Assembly: GCF_006539345.1 (NCBI RefSeq) | Contig: NZ_BJMV01000001.1 | Coordinates: 372,001-436,000 of the forward strand | DNA: 64,000 nt | Direction of reading: 5' to 3' | DNA from: Acetobacter peroxydans | Lineage (GTDB): Bacteria; Pseudomonadota; Alphaproteobacteria; Acetobacterales; Acetobacteraceae | In this document: in pieces, positions 26,575 through 34,010 of the stretch | Layout of the letters: each line of letters begins with the position of its first letter | Numbering within the stretch: position 1 is the first letter of the stretch | The notes under the pieces: model-generated | What the model was told of the DNA's origin: nothing | The model's database searches: none | What the model saw: only the letters and a program-made list of their open reading frames with translations | Program-made: the position numbers and the translations under genes

Positions 26575-27318
26575 TCAGATCATGGCCATCCCGCCGTTTA
26601 CATGCAAGGTGCAGCCAGTGATCCAGGCGGCTTCGTCCGAGGCAAGATAGAGCACGGCGGAGGCGACATCAGAAGGCTGCCCCAGGCGACCGAGCGGAAT
26701 GGAGGCCTGGAGTTTTTCGCGCTGTGCATCCGGCAGGGCGTCTGTCATGGGGGTAACAATAAAGCCGGGCGCCACCACGTTTACCGTCACACCACGCGAG
26801 CCGACTTCCTGTGCCAGAGATTTGCTCATGCCGATCATCCCGGCCTTGGCCGCTGCGTAGTTGGCCTGTCCGGCATTGCCGGTTGCACCGATGATGGACG
26901 CAATATTGACAATACGGCCCGCACGACGGCGCAGCATACCCTTGAGCGTCGCGCGGCACAGGCGGAAAGGTGCTGCGAGATCAACATCCAGCACCTGATT
27001 CCAGTCCTCGTCCTTCATGCGCAATGCGAGCGTGTCGCGCGTCAGGCCCGCATTGTTGACCAGAATATCCAGAGGCGCGCCGGCAATTTCTTCAGCCTTG
27101 GCAACGAGTGCATCGGCTGCGCCTGCATCACCAAGGTTGGCGGCGGCAGCAAAGGCCCTGCCCTCGCCCAGCTTGTCAGCCTGCTGCTGGATTACGGATT
27201 CCCGCGTGCCGGAAAGAACCACGCGCGCGCCCTGAGCGTGCAGGATACCAGCAATGGCGCTACCAATCCCGCCTGATGCGCCCGTGACCAGCGCGGTCTT
27301 GCCATCCAGTCTGAACAT
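26575..27318 (-). CDS. fabG: 3-oxoacyl-[ACP] reductase
   Basis: NADPH-dependent reductase of the fatty acid elongation cycle. It has the Rossmann motif TGASGGIG (12-19), the NNAG motif, a catalytic Ser in the NIASIIG block and Y-x3-K in NYAAAKAGM. C-terminal GCTLHVNGGMAMI is typical FabG. There are 247 residues from the ATG at 27318; a TTG three codons earlier is in frame. It starts 17 bases after the fabD stop. Confidence 0.96.
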   Translation of the reverse strand: MFRLDGKTALVTGASGGIGSAIAGILHAQGARVVLSGTRESVIQQQADKLGEGRAFAAAANLGDAGAADALVAKAEEIAGAPLDILVNNAGLTRDTLALRMKDEDWNQVLDVDLAAPFRLCRATLKGMLRRRAGRIVNIASIIGATGNAGQANYAAAKAGMIGMSKSLAQEVGSRGVTVNVVAPGFIVTPMTDALPDAQREKLQASIPLGRLGQPSDVASAVLYLASDEAAWITGCTLHVNGGMAMI

Positions 27319-27335
27319 GTTTTCCAACCCGTTTT

Positions 27336-28280
27336 TTACAATGATTTGAGAAAGGATTCGATTTCATCCGGTGTGCCGACGGATGTTGTCGTGACGTCCG
27401 GTGTGATACGACGAACCAGGCCGGCCAGAACCTTGCCCGCTCCGATTTCAACAAAGCTGTCCACGCCCATTTCCACCATGGCGCGCACGCTTTCTTCCCA
27501 CCGCACGCGGCCAGTTACCTGCTGGACAAGATTTTTACGAATCGTGTCGGCATCGGTTTCGCGCTGGGCGGTGACATTGGCGATAACCGGCACGATCGGA
27601 GCGGCAATGGAAGCCTGCTCCAGCGCTTCGGCCATGATGGCTTCAGCCGGTTTCATCAGCGAGGAATGGAAGGGCGCTGAAACAGGCAGCTTGACCGCGC
27701 GCTTGATTTTCATTTCCTTGGCGAGTGCGATAGCGGCATCAATGCCCGCCATCTTGCCTGACAGAACGATCTGCCCGCCGCCGTTGTCGTTGGCGATTTC
27801 CACCAGCGCTGTCTTGCTCGCCTGAGCGCAGATTTCTTCTGCCTGTTCCAGTGTCGCGCCGATCAGGGCGGCCATGCCACCTTCGCCAGCGGGTACGGCT
27901 TTCTGCATGGCCTGTCCGCGCAGGCGCAGCAGTTTTGCCGTCTGGGCGATGCCCAGAGAGCGGGCTGCGGCAAGAGCGGCGTATTCCCCCAGAGAATGCC
28001 CGGCGAGAAGGGTGGCAGTTGATGCCAGATCAAGACCGCCTTCGGTTTCCAGAACGCGCAGCACGGCCATGGAGACAGCCATCAGGGCGGGCTGGGCATT
28101 CTCCGTGCTGGTCAGGGTGTCCGCCGGGCCTTCAAAAATGATTTTCGACAGGTTTTCGCCCAGAGCATCATCCACCTCTTCGAAAACGGCGCGGGCGGAG
28201 GAAAAAGCCTGGGCCAGATCCTGTCCCATGCCAACGGACTGGCTACCCTGTCCGGGGAATACAAATGCGTAAACGGCCAT
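27336..28280 (-). CDS. fabD: Malonyl-CoA:ACP transacylase
   Basis: Loads malonyl units onto ACP. The catalytic Ser96 is in GHSLGEYAALAA and the partner His is in PVSAPFHSSLM. The N-terminal FVFPGQGSQSVGMG is the family start. The 314 residues are normal. It is the first gene of the minus-strand fab cluster, and its promoter should lie in the 140-base gap before the methyltransferase gene. Confidence 0.97.
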   Translation of the reverse strand: MAVYAFVFPGQGSQSVGMGQDLAQAFSSARAVFEEVDDALGENLSKIIFEGPADTLTSTENAQPALMAVSMAVLRVLETEGGLDLASTATLLAGHSLGEYAALAAARSLGIAQTAKLLRLRGQAMQKAVPAGEGGMAALIGATLEQAEEICAQASKTALVEIANDNGGGQIVLSGKMAGIDAAIALAKEMKIKRAVKLPVSAPFHSSLMKPAEAIMAEALEQASIAAPIVPVIANVTAQRETDADTIRKNLVQQVTGRVRWEESVRAMVEMGVDSFVEIGAGKVLAGLVRRITPDVTTTSVGTPDEIESFLKSL

Positions 28281-28420
28281 GCTGTCTCACTGTGTCCTTT
28301 GAGCGGATGAAGCGCCAAGGGCTTGCCGTCAAGGAACGGTCAGCGGCTCCGGCGCTTTGAGGTGACGCACGATACGGCCTGTGCCCGTGTGGCACAATAT
28401 GCGCGCACCGGGCGTTACAG

Positions 28421-29674
28421 TCAGGCGGGTGAGCGGAGCAGAACCCGGTTCAGGCTTTCGAGCGTATCGAAACTCTCGCGCCAGACCTGCCGGAATTTTT
28501 CTGCGCTTACCCCGCGCGTTTCGAGCGCGCGCGCCAGATCGCCCACCGTGTGCTCGCCGTCAATCAGCGGCAGAAGGCCACGTGTCTGGGGCGGCAGCGC
28601 TATGGGCACCAGGAGCGTGCCAAAGGCGAAGGGCAGCGTGTTGTCCGCCCGCATCTGCTTGGCCAGTTCCACGCCCGGTATTTCACGCATGATGGGAATA
28701 CTGTCGTAATCGAGCGGGTCAGGCCGTGTGGGAGCGGCACCCTTGCGAACCACATAGGCAACGTGTGTTGCCATGTTGCCGGTCAGTTCCTCGGCTATAG
28801 CGGCCTGTTCCAGCGGCGGTAGTTCGGCCAGTTTTGCCCGCAGTTTCGGGTCAGGCAGGAACAGGGCTGGATTGTAGCGGGCGGGCTCCATCAGGCAGGT
28901 GGGCTCAAGCCCGGCGCGGTTCAGCAGCGCCATGAAAGCCGTGATGGTGTAGGAACGGTCACGCGGGTTGAGCAGTAGATCGTACAGCCCCGCGTCTCCG
29001 CCGGAAAGATGGTCGCCAAAATTGCCATTCTGACGCAGCCATGCGGTGGCAGGCAGAGTCCGCATAATGCGGCGGGCCATGTCCAGTCGTGTTTCCGGCG
29101 CGTCCGTTACAGGCGCGAGGCTGCCAAGGGCGTCCTGCACCATATAAACGCCTGTGCGGCCATAGGGAGCATAGACCATCAGCCCCATCCCCCCACCCGG
29201 CGCGAGCATGGCTTCAAGAGCAGCCAGCGAGGCATCTGGGTCGGGTAGATGGTGCAGGACACCGCAGCAGTCGATGTAATCGAACAGGCCAAGATCAAGC
29301 GCGGGCAGATCCAGCAGCGATCCTTCGATAAACCGGATGTTGGAGAGTAGACGTACATCCGCCCGTGCCTGAGCAATCGCCAGCGCGGCCTTTGAGCGGT
29401 CAAGGCAGATGACCTCTCCGGGGCGTTGCGCGCGGGCCAGATGGGTGGCCAGCATGATGGCGCCATCTCCCGTGCCGCATCCAGCTACGAGAGCCCGCAG
29501 GGGCATGCTGGTGGGGCGTCTGGCGCCGAACACCCAGTAGTCGATTTCCTTCAGATGGCTCGGGCTGCCGATCAGCAGCCGTTTGCTCTCATCTTTTGCC
29601 GAGCGTTCCGGGTAGGGGTAGGATTCGTACTGGGCTGTAAGGCTGGAATCGAGCAGGTCATCGGGCGTGGTCAT
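28421..29674 (-). CDS. SAM-dependent methyltransferase with C-terminal helical domain
   Basis: A 417-residue cytosolic protein. Residues about 55-210 are a class I methyltransferase: motif I ALVAGCGTGDGA (61-72), an acidic residue after strand 2 (ICLDRSKAAL) and FDYIDCCGVLHHLPDP as motifs II/III. The start YPYPERS resembles a group of such enzymes of unknown substrate. The last 60 residues (LLPLIDGEHTVGDLARAL onward) look like a small winged-helix module of the PqqD/radical-SAM-partner kind, which is a tentative reading. It lies 16 bases after the betaine-binding-like gene, so the two form an operon. The substrate is unknown. Confidence 0.75.
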   Translation of the reverse strand: MTTPDDLLDSSLTAQYESYPYPERSAKDESKRLLIGSPSHLKEIDYWVFGARRPTSMPLRALVAGCGTGDGAIMLATHLARAQRPGEVICLDRSKAALAIAQARADVRLLSNIRFIEGSLLDLPALDLGLFDYIDCCGVLHHLPDPDASLAALEAMLAPGGGMGLMVYAPYGRTGVYMVQDALGSLAPVTDAPETRLDMARRIMRTLPATAWLRQNGNFGDHLSGGDAGLYDLLLNPRDRSYTITAFMALLNRAGLEPTCLMEPARYNPALFLPDPKLRAKLAELPPLEQAAIAEELTGNMATHVAYVVRKGAAPTRPDPLDYDSIPIMREIPGVELAKQMRADNTLPFAFGTLLVPIALPPQTRGLLPLIDGEHTVGDLARALETRGVSAEKFRQVWRESFDTLESLNRVLLRSPA

Positions 29675-29690
29675 GGTATCGCTCTTTCTC

Positions 29691-30440
29691 TCAGCGCGGG
29701 AGGAGCCTGCCGCGCTGCCAGGCTTCGGCGGCTTCATCCGCGCTCATACCTTCAACGTGCATGGCGTAATCCATGGCGCTGATGATTTTCGCGCTCAGCA
29801 TCAGTTCATCCAGTTCGTCGACCAGATCCTGCTCCAGTTCATCGCGCAGGCCCTGACGGAGCAGCAGCCGCGCTGTCTGTTCGTTGCCCAGAGCTTTTTT
29901 GGGGTCTGTCAGGATGCGGAAGCCACCCACATGGAACAGGAAACAGGGCTGATACAGGGGCATGATGGCAAGTTCGCCGCGTGTCAGCACGGTGTTCAGG
30001 GCGGCAATGGCCTCGGCATCCGGGCTAGGGGCCAGCGTGAAGCCCGCAGCCGCCAGACCGTAGGCGTCCAGAACCTTCTCCATATGCGGGAGCAGCGATG
30101 CGGGGGTGATGATCGTGCGCGAGAGTTCCGGCCCGGCCTGTGCGATATCCGCCAAAGAGGTATAGGCGCCCTCTTCGCCGGGGATACAGCAGCAGATTTC
30201 AGGGTGAAAAAGTGTGCCCAGCGGAGTGACGCCCGGCGTCAGGAGGGCAGCATCCTCATCGGGCAACCAGGCTGAAACATACAGGTCGATCTCCTGATTT
30301 TTCAGCATCGTAGCCAGAATGGATTTCGGCCCGGTGACGACTTCTGGTTCGATGTCGTTTGCTTCCAGCACACGGATGATGGCCGCCGCGGTCGCCTCAT
30401 GAACGGTGGATTCGGGATAGGCGAGCGTCAAGGTGGTCAT
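29691..30440 (-). CDS. Glycine-betaine-binding-like (OpuAC) domain protein without signal peptide
   Basis: The 249-residue product resembles the OpuAC/ProX ligand-binding domain: a start TLTLAYPESTVHEA, then VVTGPKSILATMLKNQEIDLYVSAWLPDED, the hinge region LYQPCFLFHVGGFRIL, and a C-terminal MSADEAAEAWQRG. There is no signal peptide, lipobox or membrane span with the well-supported start (AAAGGAA before ATG 30440), so it appears cytosolic. No permease or ATPase is adjacent. A ligand sensor or enzyme-partner role with the downstream methyltransferase is inference; a transporter remnant is the alternative. Confidence 0.7.
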   Translation of the reverse strand: MTTLTLAYPESTVHEATAAAIIRVLEANDIEPEVVTGPKSILATMLKNQEIDLYVSAWLPDEDAALLTPGVTPLGTLFHPEICCCIPGEEGAYTSLADIAQAGPELSRTIITPASLLPHMEKVLDAYGLAAAGFTLAPSPDAEAIAALNTVLTRGELAIMPLYQPCFLFHVGGFRILTDPKKALGNEQTARLLLRQGLRDELEQDLVDELDELMLSAKIISAMDYAMHVEGMSADEAAEAWQRGRLLPR

Positions 30441-30582
30441 CACAGGTTCCTTTGCGTCTGTTTGAACCTGACCCCGTGTTAGAGCAGGCTGCGTTGCTGT
30501 TGCAGCAGGAGATGCCGCCTCAGGCAATCCCCGAATTGAAAATACCTGCATTCCCCATGGCCGCGGTTGCCGCTGTCACGAA

Positions 30583-30620
30583 AAGAAAAACGCCCTTTCC
30601 CCGGTCAGGGAAAGGGCGTT
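30583..30620 (-). terminator. Rho-independent terminator of the 30654-31010 gene
   Basis: Arms of 13 bases (AACGCCCTTTCCC / GGGAAAGGGCGTT) surround a 6-base loop, with a T-rich run (TTTTTCTTTT) following on the minus strand. It separates the small unknown gene from the betaine-binding-like gene. Confidence 0.9.
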
Positions 30621-30653
30621 GCAAAGTGGTCGGTACGTCTGGGGGAGAGACGA

Positions 30654-31010
30654 TCAGGCAGCCACAATCCCTTTTTCACGCGGCAGAACGGGACGGATCA
30701 TGTTCAGGGCATCCGCGAAGCCGGCAAAGCTGCCCAGGATGTTGTCCCTGACCGCATCCATGACAATCCAGCGGTTGCCGCGAGAGTAAATCTTGTAGGC
30801 GGGGTCGGCTGTTTCGCGAACCCAAATAACGACATAAGCGGAAGATGTGCCGGCCTGCTTTTCTTCGGTGGTGAAGATATCAGCATTGCAGATGCCCATG
30901 GGCATACTGGCATCCAGCCAGCGGGACAGATAGTCCGTGTGCCGGGAGAGGATTTCCATCTGGAACGGAATGATCTGACAGGTGCGAGACGCTTCAGAAC
31001 TATACAGCAT
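30654..31010 (-). CDS. Hypothetical protein, 118 aa
   Basis: I do not recognise a family. The product is soluble-looking, without signal peptide or membrane span, with a mixed alpha/beta composition (AYVVIWVRETADPAYKIYS, then RWIVMDAVRDNILGSF). It has its own terminator downstream and an A/T-rich 209-base gap upstream, so it is a single-gene unit. GGGGGA lies about 10 bases before the ATG. The coding case rests on the Shine-Dalgarno, the clean terminator and a lack of competing frames. Confidence 0.7.
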   Translation of the reverse strand: MLYSSEASRTCQIIPFQMEILSRHTDYLSRWLDASMPMGICNADIFTTEEKQAGTSSAYVVIWVRETADPAYKIYSRGNRWIVMDAVRDNILGSFAGFADALNMIRPVLPREKGIVAA

Positions 31011-31219
31011 GGCTTTTCATTCCCCCAGAAGATCAGGTCAATCTCTCGATGTTTCTGAGCTTAGAGGGGGGTTTTGCGTCATGCCACTTCAAAGAACGCG
31101 CCAACGCCTTTCAGATAGGCAGGTTTGAATGGCAGTGACGCAAAAACCACAAAATGGGCACCGAAATGCTAAATCTTTGGTTTCATTTTAAGCAAATGAA
31201 CATTTTTTGTGCACAAAAA

Positions 31220-32293
31220 TCAGAACTTGGTCGAAACCATTAGCGAGCCATAGTTGAAAAGGCCACTTCTCGCGCCTTCGAACTGCTGAGTCTGCCAGGT
31301 CTGGCTGAAGGAAATCCGCAGGCCGCGGAACATGACGGCCGCCCCCGCATGGATTTCGCCCACATCCCAGTTCTTGTTCACATGCAGGGAGTTGGACCGC
31401 ATCGTGTTGCCCTGCAACGAAGCATCGTAGGCGACGGCTTGTCCCGAGACCCCGCCGAACAGATACCATGAAACGGGGCGGCGGGATTTGTAGGCGTCTC
31501 CCCCGTCCGTTACGGAGGACTGGATGGTTGGCGTGCCGAAATCGCTATCCAGTCCCTGCCCTATGCGGAAAATATCCCCCAGGCGTCCATAGATCTGGTA
31601 GTCGCCAATGGCGGCCGAGGCCGATGGGAGCGTATCGAATTCGACCCCGCCCAGTTGCGCCAGCGGGAGCCGCCAGGTGCGGCCGCCCTGAACCTGAAAG
31701 ATGACCTGGTTCTGCAACTGGTGCGACCAGCCCTGATTGGCCGTGTCGCCAATCAGGTCGTGAAAGCCATTCTGCAGCTGGCGCCCCTGAGCTGCCGGCC
31801 CCATGACGCCGAACTGGATGCCAAATACGCTGCGGGTGCGGTCGGTATCGCTGATCAGGTTGATCGTGCCTAGCAACAGGCTGCTGTAAGGACGGTCGCG
31901 GAGAAGGCTGTTATGGGGCTGACCGGCCGCCCAGGGGCTGCTGGCCTGTGTATCGCTGGGAGTGAAAATCATCTGCTGCACGCCGATGCTGATTCGCTGC
32001 ACGCCTTCTCCCCAGATGGCCTTGTTGATGGCGGCGATAGGCGCGGGCAGCGTGTCAGTGCCAGAAGTCCAGTTCAAACGCAGGCCGCTAGTATAGTACT
32101 GGTCGGATGTTCCCTTGAGCGTGCTGACGGCGTCATTCTCGCCCTGAAGGGTCCATGTGCCGCGCTTGTCCTGTGCGGGCGTTGCGTTGGCGGATGAGGC
32201 CAGAAAAGACGCGGCAGTCGTGCCGCATACCAGAGAAAGGCAGGCCGCGGCCATGTGCGTGATGCGGGGCGATGTCTTAATTCTGGCAGGCAT
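31220..32293 (-). CDS. LpxR-family outer-membrane lipid A 3'-O-deacylase
   Basis: A 357-residue protein with signal peptide (cleavage near SSANA-TPAQ) and a beta-barrel-like alternation ending in SLMVSTKF with a terminal Phe, typical of outer-membrane proteins. The LpxR/DUF2219 signatures are visible: GENDAVS near the start of the mature chain (Asn-Asp pair), TSDQYYTSGLRLNW, and FHDLIGDTANQGW with the candidate catalytic His. LpxR removes the 3'-acyloxyacyl group of lipid A, remodelling the surface. A 16-bp palindrome (31204-31219) abuts the stop. Confidence 0.87.
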   Translation of the reverse strand: MPARIKTSPRITHMAAACLSLVCGTTAASFLASSANATPAQDKRGTWTLQGENDAVSTLKGTSDQYYTSGLRLNWTSGTDTLPAPIAAINKAIWGEGVQRISIGVQQMIFTPSDTQASSPWAAGQPHNSLLRDRPYSSLLLGTINLISDTDRTRSVFGIQFGVMGPAAQGRQLQNGFHDLIGDTANQGWSHQLQNQVIFQVQGGRTWRLPLAQLGGVEFDTLPSASAAIGDYQIYGRLGDIFRIGQGLDSDFGTPTIQSSVTDGGDAYKSRRPVSWYLFGGVSGQAVAYDASLQGNTMRSNSLHVNKNWDVGEIHAGAAVMFRGLRISFSQTWQTQQFEGARSGLFNYGSLMVSTKF

Positions 32294-32686
32294 GAGGCGC
32301 TTCTCCTGATCTTTTTTGGTATGAGGGACAGCCTTGTGGGGTGACAGTTTCTTTAGGGGAGTGCGCTATGCTAAGGAAGCTTTTTCCTGATGCCGCTGCC
32401 AGGCGGCCGGTGCGCCGTACGTGCGGGGGCCGAAAAAGGCGCTGAGCCCAGAATCACAAAAATGTGAGCATTAGAAAAGTTGCGTGAAGCCGTACGCGAT
32501 TTCATGCTTTCCTATAGCGGCTCTCTGATGGCTGTGCTACGCAGAGAGAGGGCATGTTGCAGCTTTGAGGAGCGGCTGGCGGGGTTTTTGGCGTATATTG
32601 GTCAAACCTGTCAACCCGTCCCGGTAACTTGCTCGTTTTTCAATTTCGCGAGAACGTTGTTTCTCCGCACTCCAGGATCTAGACCC
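32294..32686. promoter_or_regulatory. 393-bp divergent region: lpxR-like promoter and cold-shock leader
   Basis: No gene is supported. It must hold the promoters of the lpxR-like gene (minus) and the cold-shock gene (plus). Short dyads are visible, for example AGGAA-GCTTT-TTCCT near 32374 and GAGAA-N6-TTCTC at 32650-32665 just before the start, which fits a structured cold-shock mRNA leader. I could not place a convincing -35/-10 pair. Confidence 0.45.
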
Positions 32687-33367
32687 TTGAAAAGTAACAG
32701 GACCGACCGCAGCCCCCGTTCTCCTCGCCGCGGCGGATTTGACGACGATTACATGTCCATGCCGTCCTTCGGTGAACGCCCGTCCTTTGGTGATCGCGGA
32801 GGATTTGCGCCGCGCCGTACCGGTGGTGGCGCTGGTGGCCCGCAGGTTGTCGCTTCCGGTCCGGAAGTTGGCGCTACCGTAAAGTGGTTCAACAGCGAAA
32901 AGGGTTTCGGTTTCGTTGAACTGGCTGACGGCTCTGGTGACGTGTTCCTGCACGCTAACGCGCTTTCTCAGGCTGGTGTCCAGGGTGTGAACCCCGGCGC
33001 GACTCTGGTTGTCCGCGTTGGTCAGGGCCCCAAGGGCCGTCAGGTTGCTGAAGTCATCTCCGTTGATGAAAGCACGGCTCAGCCGGAACGCCCCCGTGCG
33101 GCCCGTCCTGGGTTTGGCGCTCGTCCCGCCGCCCGTCCGGCTCCGGATCTGTCTTCTGCGGAAGAGACCCGTGGTACCGTCAAGTGGTACAATGCCGTCA
33201 AGGGCTTTGGTTTCATCACCCCGGAAGGCGGCGGCAAGGACATCTTCATCCACGCTTCCGCGCTGGAACGTTCGGGCCTGAGCGGGCTGAACGAAGGTCA
33301 GGGCGTGAACGTCAAGGTTGTTCAGGGTCAGAAAGGCCCGGAAGCCGCTGAAGTTTCCGGCGACTAA
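32687..33367 (+). CDS. Cold-shock protein with two CSD domains
   Basis: A nucleic-acid chaperone with two cold-shock domains, each with both RNA-binding motifs. Domain 1 has VKWFNSEKGFGFVE and DVFLHAN; domain 2 has VKWYNAVKGFGFIT and DIFIHAS. The linker and N-terminus are Arg/Pro/Gly-rich and probably disordered. Two-domain CSPs are typical of alphaproteobacteria. I chose TTG 32687 (KSNRTDRSPRSPRRGG), preceded by AGGA, because the basic stretch looks coding; ATG 32753 (MSMPSFGERPSF) is the alternative. A strong terminator follows. Confidence 0.9.
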   Translation: MKSNRTDRSPRSPRRGGFDDDYMSMPSFGERPSFGDRGGFAPRRTGGGAGGPQVVASGPEVGATVKWFNSEKGFGFVELADGSGDVFLHANALSQAGVQGVNPGATLVVRVGQGPKGRQVAEVISVDESTAQPERPRAARPGFGARPAARPAPDLSSAEETRGTVKWYNAVKGFGFITPEGGGKDIFIHASALERSGLSGLNEGQGVNVKVVQGQKGPEAAEVSGD

Positions 33368-33390
33368 TTCAACCCATCGTGGTTGTCAGG

Positions 33391-33423
33391 AAAAAGCCCC
33401 GGCTTAGGTCGGGGCTTTTTTTA
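33391..33423. terminator. Bidirectional terminator, cold-shock gene / nikR
   Basis: The stem GCCCCG / CGGGGC is flanked by AAAAA and TTTTTTT, with an 8-base loop. It is strong for the plus-strand cold-shock gene and also carries a T-run on the minus strand for nikR, whose stop lies 17 bases away. Confidence 0.93.
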
Positions 33424-33439
33424 TGCTCGGCAGGCGAGC

Positions 33440-33880
33440 CTATGCCTTGGTGGAATGGTCGTGCGGATGTGTGTGCGTATGCGACTCTGTCGGAATGATG
33501 TGCAAGCTGGCGTGCGAGACCCCTCTCTGGGTGCTGACGACGTCTGACAGTTTTTGCAGAGCCGGAGCAGGGCCGCGCAGGATCGCGGTTTCCAGACAGC
33601 GATCATGATCGAGATGGACATGCATCGTGGCGACAGACAGGTCATGGTGCGTATGCAACTCATGGGTCAGTCGTTGCGCCAGCGCGCGCGTCTCGTGATC
33701 GTAGACGTAATCCAGCACCGCTACGCACTCACCCGCCTGGGACAGAATGTTTTCACGTGCCGCCCCATCGCGGATCAGATCGCGGATGGCTTCGGAGCGG
33801 CTCGTATAACCACGCCGGTTCATAACCCCATCCACAGTGGCGAGCAGGTCTTCGTCAATTGTAATGGTGATGCGTTCCAT
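33440..33880 (-). CDS. nikR: Nickel-responsive transcriptional regulator
   Basis: A 146-residue ribbon-helix-helix repressor. The N-terminal RITITIDEDLLATVD and RSEAIRDLIRDG form the DNA-binding fold. The square-planar nickel ligands known from E. coli NikR are all present at the same numbers: H76, H87, H89 and C95. The C-terminus is an unusual His-rich tail (SHTHTHPHDHS) that could store or sense nickel. It is divergent from a TonB-dependent receptor with NikR-like half sites in between. Confidence 0.96.
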   Translation of the reverse strand: MERITITIDEDLLATVDGVMNRRGYTSRSEAIRDLIRDGAARENILSQAGECVAVLDYVYDHETRALAQRLTHELHTHHDLSVATMHVHLDHDRCLETAILRGPAPALQKLSDVVSTQRGVSHASLHIIPTESHTHTHPHDHSTKA

Positions 33881-33919
33881 GGCGGCCAGCCCTTTTGCGG
33901 AAGGTTGCTCTTACAAAAA

Positions 33920-33946
33920 GTATGAACTATTCATAAAAAGGTATGA
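33920..33946. promoter_or_regulatory. Putative NikR operator (repeated GTATGA half sites)
   Basis: Two direct GTATGA half sites start 21 bases apart (33920 and 33941), and an inverted TCATA (33931-33935) forms TATGA-N5-TCATA with the first. GTATGA is the half site of the E. coli NikR operator, whose published layout is an inverted repeat with 16-base spacing; the layout here differs. The position, between nikR and the receptor gene, supports control of one or both. Confidence 0.55.
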
Positions 33947-34010
33947 TTCTGGATGGGGCGGAGCGTGGGGTTGTATTGCGCGCGCGATCCGCGATGGAGT
34001 TAGGTTTTTC

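Noticed and set aside
31011-31030. Six-codon upstream frame (MKSHAV) overlapping the start of the 118-residue gene
   Set aside because: The G-run lies too close to its ATG for normal initiation and fits the downstream start, so it is probably chance.
31204-31219. 16-bp palindrome TTTTTGTGCACAAAAA at the lpxR-like stop, as a terminator
   Set aside because: It has no loop and a mostly A/T stem, and a hairpin from it would be weak. It may be a minor end signal but is not supported enough to list.
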